A stretch of 64,000 nucleotides of DNA from Neobacillus niacini NBRC 15566 (GTDB lineage: Bacteria > Bacillota > Bacilli > Bacillales > Cytobacillaceae). A model generated the notes under the pieces. It saw only the letters and a program-made list of their open reading frames with translations. It was not told the DNA's origin and ran no database searches. Below are positions 1-7,925 of this stretch, in pieces; position 1 is the stretch's first letter, and each line of letters starts with the position of its first letter. Position numbers and translations under genes: made by a program. The DNA lies in the NCBI RefSeq assembly GCF_001591505.1, contig NZ_BCVA01000034.1:1-64000 (forward strand). Direction: 5' to 3'.

Positions 1-8
1 AATCCTTA

Positions 9-520
9 TGAAGGACACATCTCGGTGTAGAATCTTTTGATTTGTCTTTCATCACGCGAATGAAGGACAAATCTCGGTGTAGAATCTTTTGATTTGTCTT
101 TCATCACGCAAATGAAGGACAAATCTCATTAAAAACTTTCCTGATTTGTCCTTCATCAAGCAAATGAAGGACAAATCTCATTAAAAACTCTCCTGATCTG
201 TCTTTCATCACGCAAATGAAGGACAAATCTCATTTAAAACTCTCCTGATCTGTCTTTCATCAAGCAAATGAAGGACAGATCTTATTATAAACTCTCCTGA
301 TCTGTCCTTCATCACACCTATGAAGAACAAATCTCATTAAAAACTTTCCTGATCTGTCTTTCATCACACCTATGAAGGACAAATCTCATTAAAAACTCTC
401 CTGATCTGTCCTTCATCAAGCATATGAAGGACAGATTTCATTAAAAACTTTCCTGATCTGTCCTTCATCACACCTATGAGGACGAACCCCATTAAAAATT
501 TACCTGATTTTTCCCTCATT
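9..520. repeat. Tandem array of ~10 hairpin-forming 52-bp units
   Basis: The motif TGAAGGACAAATC and variants start at 9, 61, 113, 165, 217, 269, 321, 373, 425 and 477, an exact 52-bp period. Each unit carries the reverse complement of the motif (GATTTGTCCTTCA or variant) about 21 bases downstream, so every unit can form a 13-bp stem on either strand. Some arms change together: the unit at 269 has CAG in the left arm and CTG in the right, while the unit at 113 has CAA and TTG. The last unit is degenerate and the array fades out near 520. The left edge is probably cut by the window. No open reading frame or unique spacers are present. Confidence 0.9.
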
Positions 521-577
521 TACCTTCTTTACTCCTGTACTAATTTTCACGCCCATTTTTTTAAAAATTTTCATGCC

Positions 578-620
578 CGTGATGCAGTTCACTACACTGA
601 GAACAATTCGCAATTATGAT
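578..620 (+). promoter_or_regulatory. Fnr box and -10 element upstream of the heme-copper operon
   Basis: CGTGATGCAGTTCACT at 578-593 has a perfect GTGA-N6-TCAC core and fits the Bacillus Fnr consensus TGTGA-N6-TCACT at all but the first base. A -10-like TATGAT lies at 615-620 with no good -35. A start near 627 would put the box centre at about -41.5, the usual position for class II activation by Fnr. The match and spacing are seen; regulation by Fnr is inference. Confidence 0.6.
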
Positions 621-675
621 AGGAGTATAAAAAAGGTAAAAACAAATGAAGAACAAATAAGGGGGTAGATTTCAA

Positions 676-825
676 ATGGGAGCTGTAAAAGCGAATCAAA
701 ATAAAAAAGGCAGTAAAGAAACAGAAGCACCATTAAAAGGAACATGGGTTTCCGTCACAGTGGTCGGTGTCGTAATTGTTGCTACGTATCTAGTACTATA
801 TGGGCTTTATATGGCCAGAATCTAA
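676..825 (+). CDS. Heme-copper oxidoreductase subunit IIa (CbaD-like)
   Basis: A 49-residue protein with a charged, Lys-rich N-terminus and one transmembrane helix (about residues 24-45), ending in YMARI. Length, single helix and position immediately before subunit II match the small subunit IIa of ba3-type (B-family) heme-copper enzymes, which stabilises the complex in the membrane. GGGGG stands 9 bases before the ATG and the next gene starts 13 bases after the stop, so it is the first gene of the operon. It is easily missed because of its size. Confidence 0.75.
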   Translation: MGAVKANQNKKGSKETEAPLKGTWVSVTVVGVVIVATYLVLYGLYMARI

Positions 826-838
826 GGGGGGATAAACA

Positions 839-1306
839 ATGAAAATGCATCTTGATGAAAAAATATGGCTGACGATTAGTTTTGGTATCATCATGGGATT
901 CATGTTGATCACAGGATACCAAGCGTTTGCTTTAGAAATGGGACCGCCAAGTAATATGGAAACCATCGATCCTCAGAAAGTGGATCAAACTGCTCCTTTC
1001 GATAAACCTGGATTAAAACAAATAGGCGATAACGAATATGAAGTGGTTATGACATTGCAGGCATTCGGCTTTACTCCAAACAACATTGAAATACCAGCTG
1101 GAGCGAAAGTTACGTTTATTATGACTTCAAAAGATGTAGTCCATGGATTTGAAGTAGCTGGCACTAATATTAATGCAATGGTTATGCCAGGACATATCCA
1201 AAAAATTACACAAACATTTGATAAACCGGGTAATTATTTAGTTATTTGTAATGAATATTGTGGCGCAGGTCACCAACTTATGAGTACAACCATTACGGTT
1301 AAGTAA
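839..1306 (+). CDS. Heme-copper oxidoreductase subunit II with CuA centre (ba3-type, CbaB-like)
   Basis: 155 residues: one N-terminal transmembrane helix (about 10-32), then an extracellular cupredoxin domain. The binuclear CuA motif is complete: His102 (VVHGFEV), then Cys137, Glu139, Cys141, His145 and Met148 in CNEYCGAGHQLM. The short single-helix form is typical of B-family enzymes rather than the two-helix subunit II of caa3 oxidases. It accepts electrons, probably from a membrane-bound small cytochrome c, and passes them to subunit I. GGGGGG precedes the start; subunit I begins 15 bases downstream. CuA is shared by ba3 oxidases and by the CuA-type NO reductase of Bacillus azotoformans, so this subunit does not decide the substrate. 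Confidence 0.9.
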   Translation: MKMHLDEKIWLTISFGIIMGFMLITGYQAFALEMGPPSNMETIDPQKVDQTAPFDKPGLKQIGDNEYEVVMTLQAFGFTPNNIEIPAGAKVTFIMTSKDVVHGFEVAGTNINAMVMPGHIQKITQTFDKPGNYLVICNEYCGAGHQLMSTTITVK

Positions 1307-1321
1307 AGGGGGGAAGCTAAA

Positions 1322-3004
1322 ATGGCAGCAGCAATTCCAAAGAAAATTATGGAAACAACAAATAAAGCAATGGGAATTAGCCCAGAGGACGCTAAAATAA
1401 CGAAATCATATATATTTGTAGCATTTATGGCACTACTAATTGGTGGATTTTTAGGATTGATTCAAGGTTTAAACCGTGCCGGACTTTTAGAACTTCCATC
1501 ATGGCTTAATTACTATCAAGTTCTAACAGCACATGGCTTATTATTAATTCTTGTATTAACGGCTTTCTTTACGATTGGATACTTTTATGCTTCACTTTCC
1601 CATACTTTAGGAGGACTTCTTCCAAAGGTTAGAAGAATTGCATGGGTTGGTTTTTGGTTGAAGATGGTTGGATTTGTATTAGCAGTGATTCCGATCTTGA
1701 TGAATGAAGCTTCCGTTATGTATACATTCTACCCGCCAATGGCGGCTCATCCGGTATTTTATCTTGGCTTAGTATTTATTGTATTAGGTGTATGGGCGTG
1801 CTGTATTGGCTCATTCATTCAAGTGGCAAACTGGAGAAAGAACAACAAAGGACAACACGTTCCAATTCTTGCTTACTTTGCAACAGGTGTATTTGTACTC
1901 TTGTTCTTCGCACTTATCCCAGTTGCAATCGAAGTTTTAGTGATGATTTTACCATGGACCCTAGGCTGGGTTGAAACCATCAATGTTATGGTGGCCCGGA
2001 CACTATTTTGGGCATTTGGACATACGCTTGTTAATATTTGGTATTTAACAGCAGTATCTGCGTGGTATGTCGTAGTACCAAAAATTATTGGCGGCAGACG
2101 ATGGAGTGACCTTTTAACTCGTGTCGTCATTATTGCCCTAGTTGTCATGAATATTACTGGCGGTTTCCACCACCAAATCATTGATCCTGGTATCAATGAA
2201 CTCGTTAAATTTATGCACGTGTTTATGAGCTTAGCGATTGGATTCCCATCATTAATGACAGCCTTCGCATTGTTTGCAGTATTTGAAAGAACGGCTAGAA
2301 GAAAAGGCGGAAAAGGATTAATTGGCTGGTGGAGGAAAATGCCATGGGGTGATGTTCGTTTCCTAGCACCATTTATTGCCATGGTAGCCTTTATTCCAGC
2401 AGGTGCAGGCGGTATTGCACAAAGCACGAACCAATTAGACCAAGTGGTTCACAATACCATGTGGATTGTTGGACACTTCCATTTAACATTAGGTATGACT
2501 GTCGTTATGACATTCTTTGGAATCAGTTATTGGTTGGTTCCGTATATTTCAAAACGTGTATTAACTCCTCAGATTAATAAATTAGGTGTAATTCAAACAT
2601 GGATTTGGACCGTCGGTATGATCTTTATGGCTGGTGCAATGCACTGGGTAGGATTGCTAGGTTCACCAAGAAGAACTTCTTACACAACTTATGGCGACCA
2701 TGCTACTGCCTTAGGCTGGGACCCATACTTAATGTGCTTGGCAGTGGGAGGAACATTGTTAATCATTGGGGTTATTCTTCAAGTGTATGCCGTTATTAAT
2801 ATGATGTTCTTTGCACCAAAAGGAGAAACAGAATTTCCAATTGCAGAAGAAGAAGATAATGCAACAAAAACTCCATATTGGACTGAACGCTGGGGCATTT
2901 GGGTTGTTGTTATGCTGATCGTCGTTGCAATGGCATATGTAATCCCATTAACTGAATTTATCGTAAACGCACCGCCAGGATCACCGCCGTATAAGACTTG
3001 GTGA
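1322..3004 (+). CDS. B-family heme-copper catalytic subunit I; probable bNOR/CuA-type NO reductase, annotated by homology as b(o/a)3 oxidase subunit 1
   Basis: 560 residues with about 13 transmembrane helices. All metal ligands expected from Thermus ba3 are present: low-spin heme His71 and His387, high-spin heme His385, CuB His234, His283 and His284 (GFHHQ and GHFHL motifs). The residue four after the first CuB ligand, Tyr237 in ba3 and cross-linked to His in oxygen reductases, is Asn238 here (GHTLVNIW instead of GHPxVYFW). The K-channel Tyr244 equivalent is Val. Loss of this Tyr is the hallmark of NO reductases within the superfamily, and the B. azotoformans CuA-NOR belongs to this B-family branch. 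I therefore favour NO reduction to N2O over O2 reduction; the assignment to bNOR is inference from residues and the Fnr box. Confidence 0.85.
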   Translation: MAAAIPKKIMETTNKAMGISPEDAKITKSYIFVAFMALLIGGFLGLIQGLNRAGLLELPSWLNYYQVLTAHGLLLILVLTAFFTIGYFYASLSHTLGGLLPKVRRIAWVGFWLKMVGFVLAVIPILMNEASVMYTFYPPMAAHPVFYLGLVFIVLGVWACCIGSFIQVANWRKNNKGQHVPILAYFATGVFVLLFFALIPVAIEVLVMILPWTLGWVETINVMVARTLFWAFGHTLVNIWYLTAVSAWYVVVPKIIGGRRWSDLLTRVVIIALVVMNITGGFHHQIIDPGINELVKFMHVFMSLAIGFPSLMTAFALFAVFERTARRKGGKGLIGWWRKMPWGDVRFLAPFIAMVAFIPAGAGGIAQSTNQLDQVVHNTMWIVGHFHLTLGMTVVMTFFGISYWLVPYISKRVLTPQINKLGVIQTWIWTVGMIFMAGAMHWVGLLGSPRRTSYTTYGDHATALGWDPYLMCLAVGGTLLIIGVILQVYAVINMMFFAPKGETEFPIAEEEDNATKTPYWTERWGIWVVVMLIVVAMAYVIPLTEFIVNAPPGSPPYKTW

Positions 3005-3014
3005 TTGAAATGAG

Positions 3015-3046
3015 AGAGATAGTTCAAGTTCTTGGGCTATCTCTTT
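3015..3046 (+). terminator. Weak intercistronic hairpin after subunit I
   Basis: AGAGATAG (3015-3022) pairs with CTATCTCT (3037-3044) over a 14-base loop, followed by only a short T stretch. It may attenuate transcription between the structural genes and the Sco gene, or protect the upstream mRNA end. Confidence 0.35.
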
Positions 3047-3074
3047 ATTAAATTATAGTTGGATGTGATCGATC

Positions 3075-3707
3075 ATGATCAAAAATAAACATAACATCAT
3101 CTCGTTGGTTTTAGTTCTCGTGTTTGGAATCGTATTATTTTTTATAGGAACGGACGGATTTAGTGCCTTTACAGTGGAAACTGCTAGAGTAAAGCAGCTG
3201 ATTGATGATAAACCAAAATTCCCGGACGTTACGCTGGAAGATAGCAATGGCCGTAAATATTCAATATCTGAGTTTGAAGACAAATATGTATTTATTACAT
3301 TTTTATATACATCCTGTACAACTGTTTGCCCTGAATTAGAATATAACATGAAGCAAGTGTATGATAAGGTGCCAAGCCAGTATAAAGGTGAAGACATTGT
3401 TTTTCTGAGTATCAGCTTTGATCCCGAAAGAGATGACCCTGCCACATTAAACAAATATAAGGATTTTTTTAAGAGTGATGGGGAAACCTGGAGGATGGCA
3501 AGAGTTCCAAATCAAAGAGAATTAGACCAGTTATTAAAAGCTTTCGGCGTTATCGTGATTCCTGATGAATATGGAAATTTCGCACATAATTCTGCTTTTT
3601 ATTTAGTTGATAAGAAAGGCAGCTTGGTAAATGTCATGGACTACAAAGAAATCAACGAGGCTGCAAAAACAGTTAGTAACATACTAGAGAAGGGAACGGA
3701 GGAATAG
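3075..3707 (+). CDS. SCO1/SenC family copper chaperone
   Basis: 210 residues with an N-terminal membrane anchor (about 9-27) and an extracellular thioredoxin-fold domain. It holds the CxxxC copper motif (SCTTVCPE) and the distal His (FAHNSAFYL) of Sco proteins. Sco loads copper into the CuA site of subunit II, which fits its place directly after the structural genes. The next gene starts 3 bases after its stop, so the two are co-transcribed and probably translationally coupled. Confidence 0.88.
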   Translation: MIKNKHNIISLVLVLVFGIVLFFIGTDGFSAFTVETARVKQLIDDKPKFPDVTLEDSNGRKYSISEFEDKYVFITFLYTSCTTVCPELEYNMKQVYDKVPSQYKGEDIVFLSISFDPERDDPATLNKYKDFFKSDGETWRMARVPNQRELDQLLKAFGVIVIPDEYGNFAHNSAFYLVDKKGSLVNVMDYKEINEAAKTVSNILEKGTEE

Positions 3708-3710
3708 TCT

Positions 3711-4268
3711 ATGAATCAGTCATTTTATGGCTTCCTGCTATTTATTTTCTTAGTTGTTCCTCCCGTTGCAAATTTCATGGAATCAGTCATGGTGATTCAT
3801 ATGCATATGCAAATGCCGATGCTGGTGATTGCTGGCTTTTTAATGGCACGCTTCTTTAAAAATAGATTTCCGGGATTTTTTGAAAAGTGGAATAGTAATG
3901 GGGTTCCGGGGATTCTATTATTTGTCATTATCATGGTATACTGGATGTTACCTCGAACAATGGATGAAGCGTTGACGACACAGAGCGTAGAAGTTTATAA
4001 ATTTATAAGTTTGCCATTTTTGGCTGGAGTTTCGTTAAGAGATAGTTGGAAAAAACTCAGTTCATTTGGTAAGAATTCGATTATTATTAGTTTCACGATT
4101 ATGTTTTTGGGATTGGGTTGGTTATATATTTGGTCCCCTGTACAATTATGTAATAATTATTTGGTAATACAGCAAGTAACTCTGGGCTGGGCATTTTTGA
4201 CAACAGCGATTGGTTTGGTCGTCTACTTGGGGTACAATTTTTTTATTGACCCATCGGCTTATGAATGA
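3711..4268 (+). CDS. Multi-pass membrane protein with His/Met-rich motif, CtaG/DUF1404-like
   Basis: 185 residues with about five hydrophobic helices. The second helix contains VIHMHMQMPM, a His/Met cluster resembling the copper-handling motif of CtaG (caa3 assembly) proteins. Close spacing behind the Sco gene and before an unlinked methyltransferase makes it the last gene of the heme-copper operon. I recognise the general type (CtaG-like, possibly DUF1404) but not a named family with certainty. Likely role, by inference: copper insertion or assembly of the CuB or CuA centre. Confidence 0.6.
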   Translation: MNQSFYGFLLFIFLVVPPVANFMESVMVIHMHMQMPMLVIAGFLMARFFKNRFPGFFEKWNSNGVPGILLFVIIMVYWMLPRTMDEALTTQSVEVYKFISLPFLAGVSLRDSWKKLSSFGKNSIIISFTIMFLGLGWLYIWSPVQLCNNYLVIQQVTLGWAFLTTAIGLVVYLGYNFFIDPSAYE

Positions 4269-4301
4269 TGAAGAACGTATGGGGTAGGCAGGAGTATAGA
4301 A

Positions 4302-4910
4302 ATGAAGGAACAGTATTATGATGATTTGTTGAACATACGTACTGGAGGAGACCAAAAGGGTTTTAATAAGTCTTTCCATTATCACAGATATGAGCCAACG
4401 CCATATAGCGCACTAGAACTATTATTTAAGAATTATGAATTAAAAAGTACCGATCATATTGTAGATTTTGGCTGTGGTAAAGGAAGGTTGAATTTCTATA
4501 TTCATTACTTATTTCAGGCTTCTGTAGCAGGCGTAGAAATGAACGAGACCCTCTATGAGGAAGCAGTTGAAAACCAAACGAGTTATTTGAAGAAATATAA
4601 GAGTGCAAAAGGGAAAATTCAATTTCATTGCTGCTTAGCAGAGAATTATGAAATTGCCCCCCTAGATAATCGTTTTTATTTTTTTAACCCTTTTACTATA
4701 CCTATATTTTGGAAAATCATAAATAATATTATAGCTTCAGTCGAAAAGTACAAACGTGAGGTAGATGTGATTTTGTATTATCCATCTGAAGATTATATCT
4801 ATTTTTTAGAAAACCACACCTTATTTGAATTAAAGGAAGAGGTCCATCTTCCAGGTTTATATGAACATAATCAGAATGAGCGATTTTTAATATACAGCTT
4901 GTCATACTAA
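4302..4910 (+). CDS. Class I SAM-dependent methyltransferase
   Basis: 202 residues. The SAM-binding motif I is visible as IVDFGCGKGRLNFYI (about residues 53-67), followed by an acidic motif II (AGVEMNETLYEEA). The post-motif region FFNPFT replaces the usual NPPY-type motif, so the substrate cannot be guessed. AGGAG lies upstream of the ATG at suitable distance. It sits 33 bases after the previous gene but looks functionally unrelated. A shared terminator follows. Confidence 0.75.
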   Translation: MKEQYYDDLLNIRTGGDQKGFNKSFHYHRYEPTPYSALELLFKNYELKSTDHIVDFGCGKGRLNFYIHYLFQASVAGVEMNETLYEEAVENQTSYLKKYKSAKGKIQFHCCLAENYEIAPLDNRFYFFNPFTIPIFWKIINNIIASVEKYKREVDVILYYPSEDYIYFLENHTLFELKEEVHLPGLYEHNQNERFLIYSLSY

Positions 4911-4950
4911 AATAGCCCTCGGTGTCCTTGAGACATCCTGAGGGCTATTT
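4910..4950. terminator. Bidirectional rho-independent terminator
   Basis: AAATAGCCCTC (4910-4920) pairs with GAGGGCTATTT (4940-4950). It serves the converging methyltransferase and UvrC-like genes; the stop codon of the latter overlaps the stem. Confidence 0.8.
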
Positions 4951-6043
4951 ATGTGGTTTGCGCTTTAATTTTATCCGAGAGTAATTTATGAAGTGCCTTT
5001 TCGACATTTACTCGGTTTTGCTGGGGAATCCATTTTTTCGGTATGGTGATATAACGGCAATCGCTGCTTTTAATAAAGTTATAAATAATTTGGGCTTCGT
5101 CGAGTTCATCTCTGCCTAATTCCTTAAAGGATTGAAATGAATCATTAGTAAAATTAGTTAAAATCAGTGAGCCAAGTTGTTCAACGGATATACCGTCAAA
5201 ATCAAACTTTTTACTAAAGAGGATCTTGTTCCGTTTAATGAGAAAGAGTTTGCAGGTTTCATCACTTAAATATTCTACAACAGCTAGATTATGATCCTGC
5301 TCTGTGAATTCAATGACCTTTTCCTTCTTAATTAAAAAATTAATGGCTTCAATCCTGTCTCTATATTTAGCAGCTGCTTCAAAATCGAAATTCCTAGAAG
5401 CGCAGGTCATTTGTTGCCTCAATTCTACGAGGATCTCCATGTTCGTTCCAGACAGTAATCCAATGATGTTGTCTAGTATCTTATTATACTCAGAAATAGC
5501 AGAATCCCCGCGGCACATGCCAATACATAAGCCTAAGGAATAATTTAAGCAGGGAGCATTGTTTATTTTGTTGCTGCTGCAAAGGATTTTAAAGGATTCC
5601 TTTATCCCCATAATCGCTTGTTCTACTCTTTTCTTACTAGGGAATGGACCGAAATAAAGTCTTCCATCGTTTTCTTCTTTGGTATTTGTTATTTCAATAG
5701 TCCGAAAGGCTTTATCCATTTCAATCAAGATATACGAATAGGATTGCGGGCTTTTCATCATTTTATTAAATAACGGTTTTAATTCCTTAATTAATTTGCA
5801 TTCCAGCATAAATGCTTCAAATTCTGTGTCCGTTCGTATGAAATCAAAATCCTCTATATTACTTACAAGTTTTTTTATTTTTTGAGGATGGGCCTTTGAC
5901 TGTTGAAAGTATGATTGAACTCGCCGTTTAAGATTTTTTGCTTTACCGACATAAATAATAGTACCTTTGGAATCTTTCATTAAATAGACTCCAGGTGTTG
6001 AGGGAAGATTTTTTACTTTTTCTTTTAAAAAAATAATACTCAC
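4949..6043 (-). CDS. Short UvrC-like GIY-YIG endonuclease (Cho-type)
   Basis: 364 residues. The N-terminus is a UvrC-type GIY-YIG domain (GVYLMKDSKGTIIYVGKAKNLKRRVQSYF, about 18-46) and a UVR motif lies near 200-240 (RQQMTCASRNFDFEAAAKYRDRI). Full UvrC is about 590 residues; the C-terminal RNase H-like nuclease and helix-hairpin-helix domains are absent, so it could make only the 3' incision, as E. coli Cho does. It may be an auxiliary nucleotide-excision enzyme. The start is GTG at 6043 with the purine-rich AAGGGA directly abutting it, an unusual spacing, so the exact start is uncertain. Confidence 0.8.
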   Translation of the reverse strand: MSIIFLKEKVKNLPSTPGVYLMKDSKGTIIYVGKAKNLKRRVQSYFQQSKAHPQKIKKLVSNIEDFDFIRTDTEFEAFMLECKLIKELKPLFNKMMKSPQSYSYILIEMDKAFRTIEITNTKEENDGRLYFGPFPSKKRVEQAIMGIKESFKILCSSNKINNAPCLNYSLGLCIGMCRGDSAISEYNKILDNIIGLLSGTNMEILVELRQQMTCASRNFDFEAAAKYRDRIEAINFLIKKEKVIEFTEQDHNLAVVEYLSDETCKLFLIKRNKILFSKKFDFDGISVEQLGSLILTNFTNDSFQSFKELGRDELDEAQIIYNFIKSSDCRYITIPKKWIPQQNRVNVEKALHKLLSDKIKAQTT

Positions 6044-6071
6044 TCCCTTCTGCTGATTTATTCTATTTTAT

Positions 6072-6100
6072 CACAAAAAAATAAACCAGATTTATCTGGT
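6072..6100 (-). terminator. Terminator of the DoxX gene
   Basis: On the minus strand ACCAGAT-AA-ATCTGGT (6100-6085) is followed by TTATTTTTTT, a short perfect stem with a T-run just after the stop codon of the DoxX gene. Confidence 0.7.
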
Positions 6101-6106
6101 CAAAGG

Positions 6107-6472
6107 CTATGCAGGTGTTTTTTTATATAAGATATAGAGAAGTACTAACATGACGAAATCCAATCTAGCACTAAAAGCGAATGGTAAAATTCCACTGTTA
6201 ATGACGGGAAGCTTTGTTAGTATAATCGCTGCAATCATGATTCCAATTAAAGGGATGACTGCGTTTTTTACACTACGGTTTAATAAAATGAGTATACCGC
6301 AAATAATTTCTAAAAAGGCTGTAACATTCAATAAGATGTGTGGATAGGGTAACCCTAAATTGATAAAAACATTTGCCAATTCGGAACTAACTAATTTCAT
6401 AGCACCTGAAGTAATAAATACATATGCCACAACATATCGGATTAAATTTGCTGTTGATAACGAATTAATCAT
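6107..6472 (-). CDS. DoxX family membrane protein
   Basis: 121 residues from the chosen start with four predicted helices. SGAMKLVSSELANVFINLGLPYPHILLNVTAFLEIICG is typical of the DoxX/SURF4-like family, quinone-linked membrane proteins with poorly defined roles. The reading frame extends upstream, but AAGGGG is well spaced only from the ATG at 6472 (MINSLSTANLIRY). The gene is monocistronic and divergent from the desaturase. Confidence 0.75.
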   Translation of the reverse strand: MINSLSTANLIRYVVAYVFITSGAMKLVSSELANVFINLGLPYPHILLNVTAFLEIICGILILLNRSVKNAVIPLIGIMIAAIILTKLPVINSGILPFAFSARLDFVMLVLLYILYKKTPA

Positions 6473-6597
6473 GTCCATCACCCCTTTTATAATATGTATG
6501 AAATATTGGGACAAACAATTATTATTTTCGACTTAAAAATTTTGTAAGAGCAGGGTTAATTATTACTTTGAATGCAAAAAATAATCTTGCCCAAAAG

Positions 6598-6636
6598 GGG
6601 AGGAGAGGCTCAAAACTTAGAGCTTCTCCTCTCTTT
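6598..6636. other. Orphan hairpin in a divergent intergenic region
   Basis: AGGAGAGGCTC pairs with GAGCTTCTCCT with one G-U pair across an 8-base loop. It looks like a terminator, yet the flanking genes (DoxX, des) diverge from it, so neither could use it. It may mark a lost gene or be a structured element in a leader. Confidence 0.45.
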
Positions 6637-6651
6637 GCGTAATGGGGGACT

Positions 6652-6680
6652 ATGACATTTATCATGTTTGGCACATGACG
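6652..6680 (+). promoter_or_regulatory. Candidate DesR operator upstream of des
   Basis: TCATGT-TTGGC-ACATGA (6662-6678) is a perfect 6-bp inverted repeat, and an additional ATGACA half-site lies at 6652-6657. The cluster is about 70-100 bases before the des start codon. B. subtilis DesR binds repeated sites upstream of the des promoter; assigning this one is inference from position, symmetry and the linked desKR genes. Confidence 0.5.
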
Positions 6681-6750
6681 GCTATATCTACAAGAGAGGA
6701 TTTACTAAGGGCTATACTTTTAATAACACACGATAGAAGGGAAGAAAGTT

Positions 6751-7782
6751 ATGATGGAACATAATCAAAAAAGTTTGAGGAAACAAGTTGCAATTTATGA
6801 AAAATCAAATGCTAGGGCGAGTATTTGGCAGCTAATAAATACTTTGATCCCTTTCTTCTCATTATGGATTCTGGCATATCAAAGCCTTACTAGTTCATAC
6901 TTACTTACAATAGGGATCACTGTACTTGCTGCGGGATTTTTGGTGAGAACATTCATTATATTTCATGATTGCTGCCACCACTCCTTTTTTAAAAATCGAA
7001 AAGCAAACATGATTCTTGGAACGATTACCGGAATATTGACGGTTTTTCCATACCATCAATGGCAGCACGATCATTCTGTTCACCATGCAACAAGCAGCAA
7101 TTTAGATAAGCGGGGAACCGGTGATATCTGGGTACTGACAGTGGATGAATATTTAGCTGCTTCAACTTGGGAAAAATTAAAATACCGGCTTTATCGTAAT
7201 CCAATCGTTATGTTTGGGCTCGGTCCAATTTACGTCTTTCTACTTAAAAATCGCTTTAATAGAAAAGGTGCCCGCTTCAATGAACGTATGAATACCTATA
7301 TAACTAATGCCGGAATCGCAGGTTTGGCAGCCATACTTTGTTTAACTATTGGTTGGAAGGCATTCCTACTAGTACAAGCTCCAATCTTCCTCATATCAGG
7401 TTCTTTAGGAATTTGGCTTTTTTATGTACAGCATACCTTTGAGGATTCCTATTTTGAGGAAGATCAGCATTGGGAATATGTAAAAGCAGCGGTTGAGGGA
7501 AGTTCCTTTTATAAGCTCCCAAAAATTTTACAATGGCTGACAGGAAATATCGGCTACCATCATGTTCACCATTTAAGCCCTAGAGTCCCTAATTATAAGC
7601 TGGAAGAGGCACATAATAATACCCTGCCATTGCAAAATGTACCTACCATTACGTTAGCAACAAGTTTAACTTCACTCAAATTCCGTCTATGGGATGAGAA
7701 GGAGAAAAAGTTTATTGGTTTTAAAGAGATAAAGGTCTTGGTAAAAAAACAGAAAGAGTTTCTTCGACCGGAGAAAGCTTAG
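6751..7782 (+). CDS. des: Membrane phospholipid/fatty-acid desaturase (Delta5-type, Des)
   Basis: 343 residues, with paired membrane helices and the three desaturase His boxes that bind the diiron centre: HDCCHH (72-77), HDHSVHH (106-112) and HHVHH (270-274). The family introduces cis double bonds into acyl chains of membrane lipids, raising fluidity at low temperature. The gene is followed by desK and desR in the B. subtilis order. ATG at 6751 was chosen because GAAGGGAAGAAAG precedes it; the second codon is also ATG. Expression is expected to be cold-induced through DesR. Confidence 0.92.
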   Translation: MMEHNQKSLRKQVAIYEKSNARASIWQLINTLIPFFSLWILAYQSLTSSYLLTIGITVLAAGFLVRTFIIFHDCCHHSFFKNRKANMILGTITGILTVFPYHQWQHDHSVHHATSSNLDKRGTGDIWVLTVDEYLAASTWEKLKYRLYRNPIVMFGLGPIYVFLLKNRFNRKGARFNERMNTYITNAGIAGLAAILCLTIGWKAFLLVQAPIFLISGSLGIWLFYVQHTFEDSYFEEDQHWEYVKAAVEGSSFYKLPKILQWLTGNIGYHHVHHLSPRVPNYKLEEAHNNTLPLQNVPTITLATSLTSLKFRLWDEKEKKFIGFKEIKVLVKKQKEFLRPEKA

Positions 7783-7784
7783 AA

Positions 7785-7816
7785 ACGGCAAGCCTTATGA
7801 TTGGGCTTGTCGTATT
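7785..7816 (+). terminator. Terminator after des
   Basis: ACGGCAAGCC (7785-7794) pairs with GGCTTGTCGT (7804-7813) with one G-U pair, followed by a short T-rich stretch. It probably limits read-through from the strong des promoter into desKR. Confidence 0.6.
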
Positions 7817-7925
7817 TCTGTTCTAGAATAGAGTAGTTTGAATACATAGTAGTAAATGAAGATATCAGTTAATTGTGGTAAAATTAAATTTATTACTATT
7901 TAAAAGCTGAAAATGAGGTTCCTTC

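Noticed and set aside
9-520. CRISPR array
   Set aside because: The whole 52-bp unit is repeated with point changes; there are no unique spacers and no cas genes.
1873-2427. 184-residue minus-strand open frame inside the heme-copper subunit I gene
   Set aside because: Shadow of a conserved gene; no ribosome site and unnatural composition.
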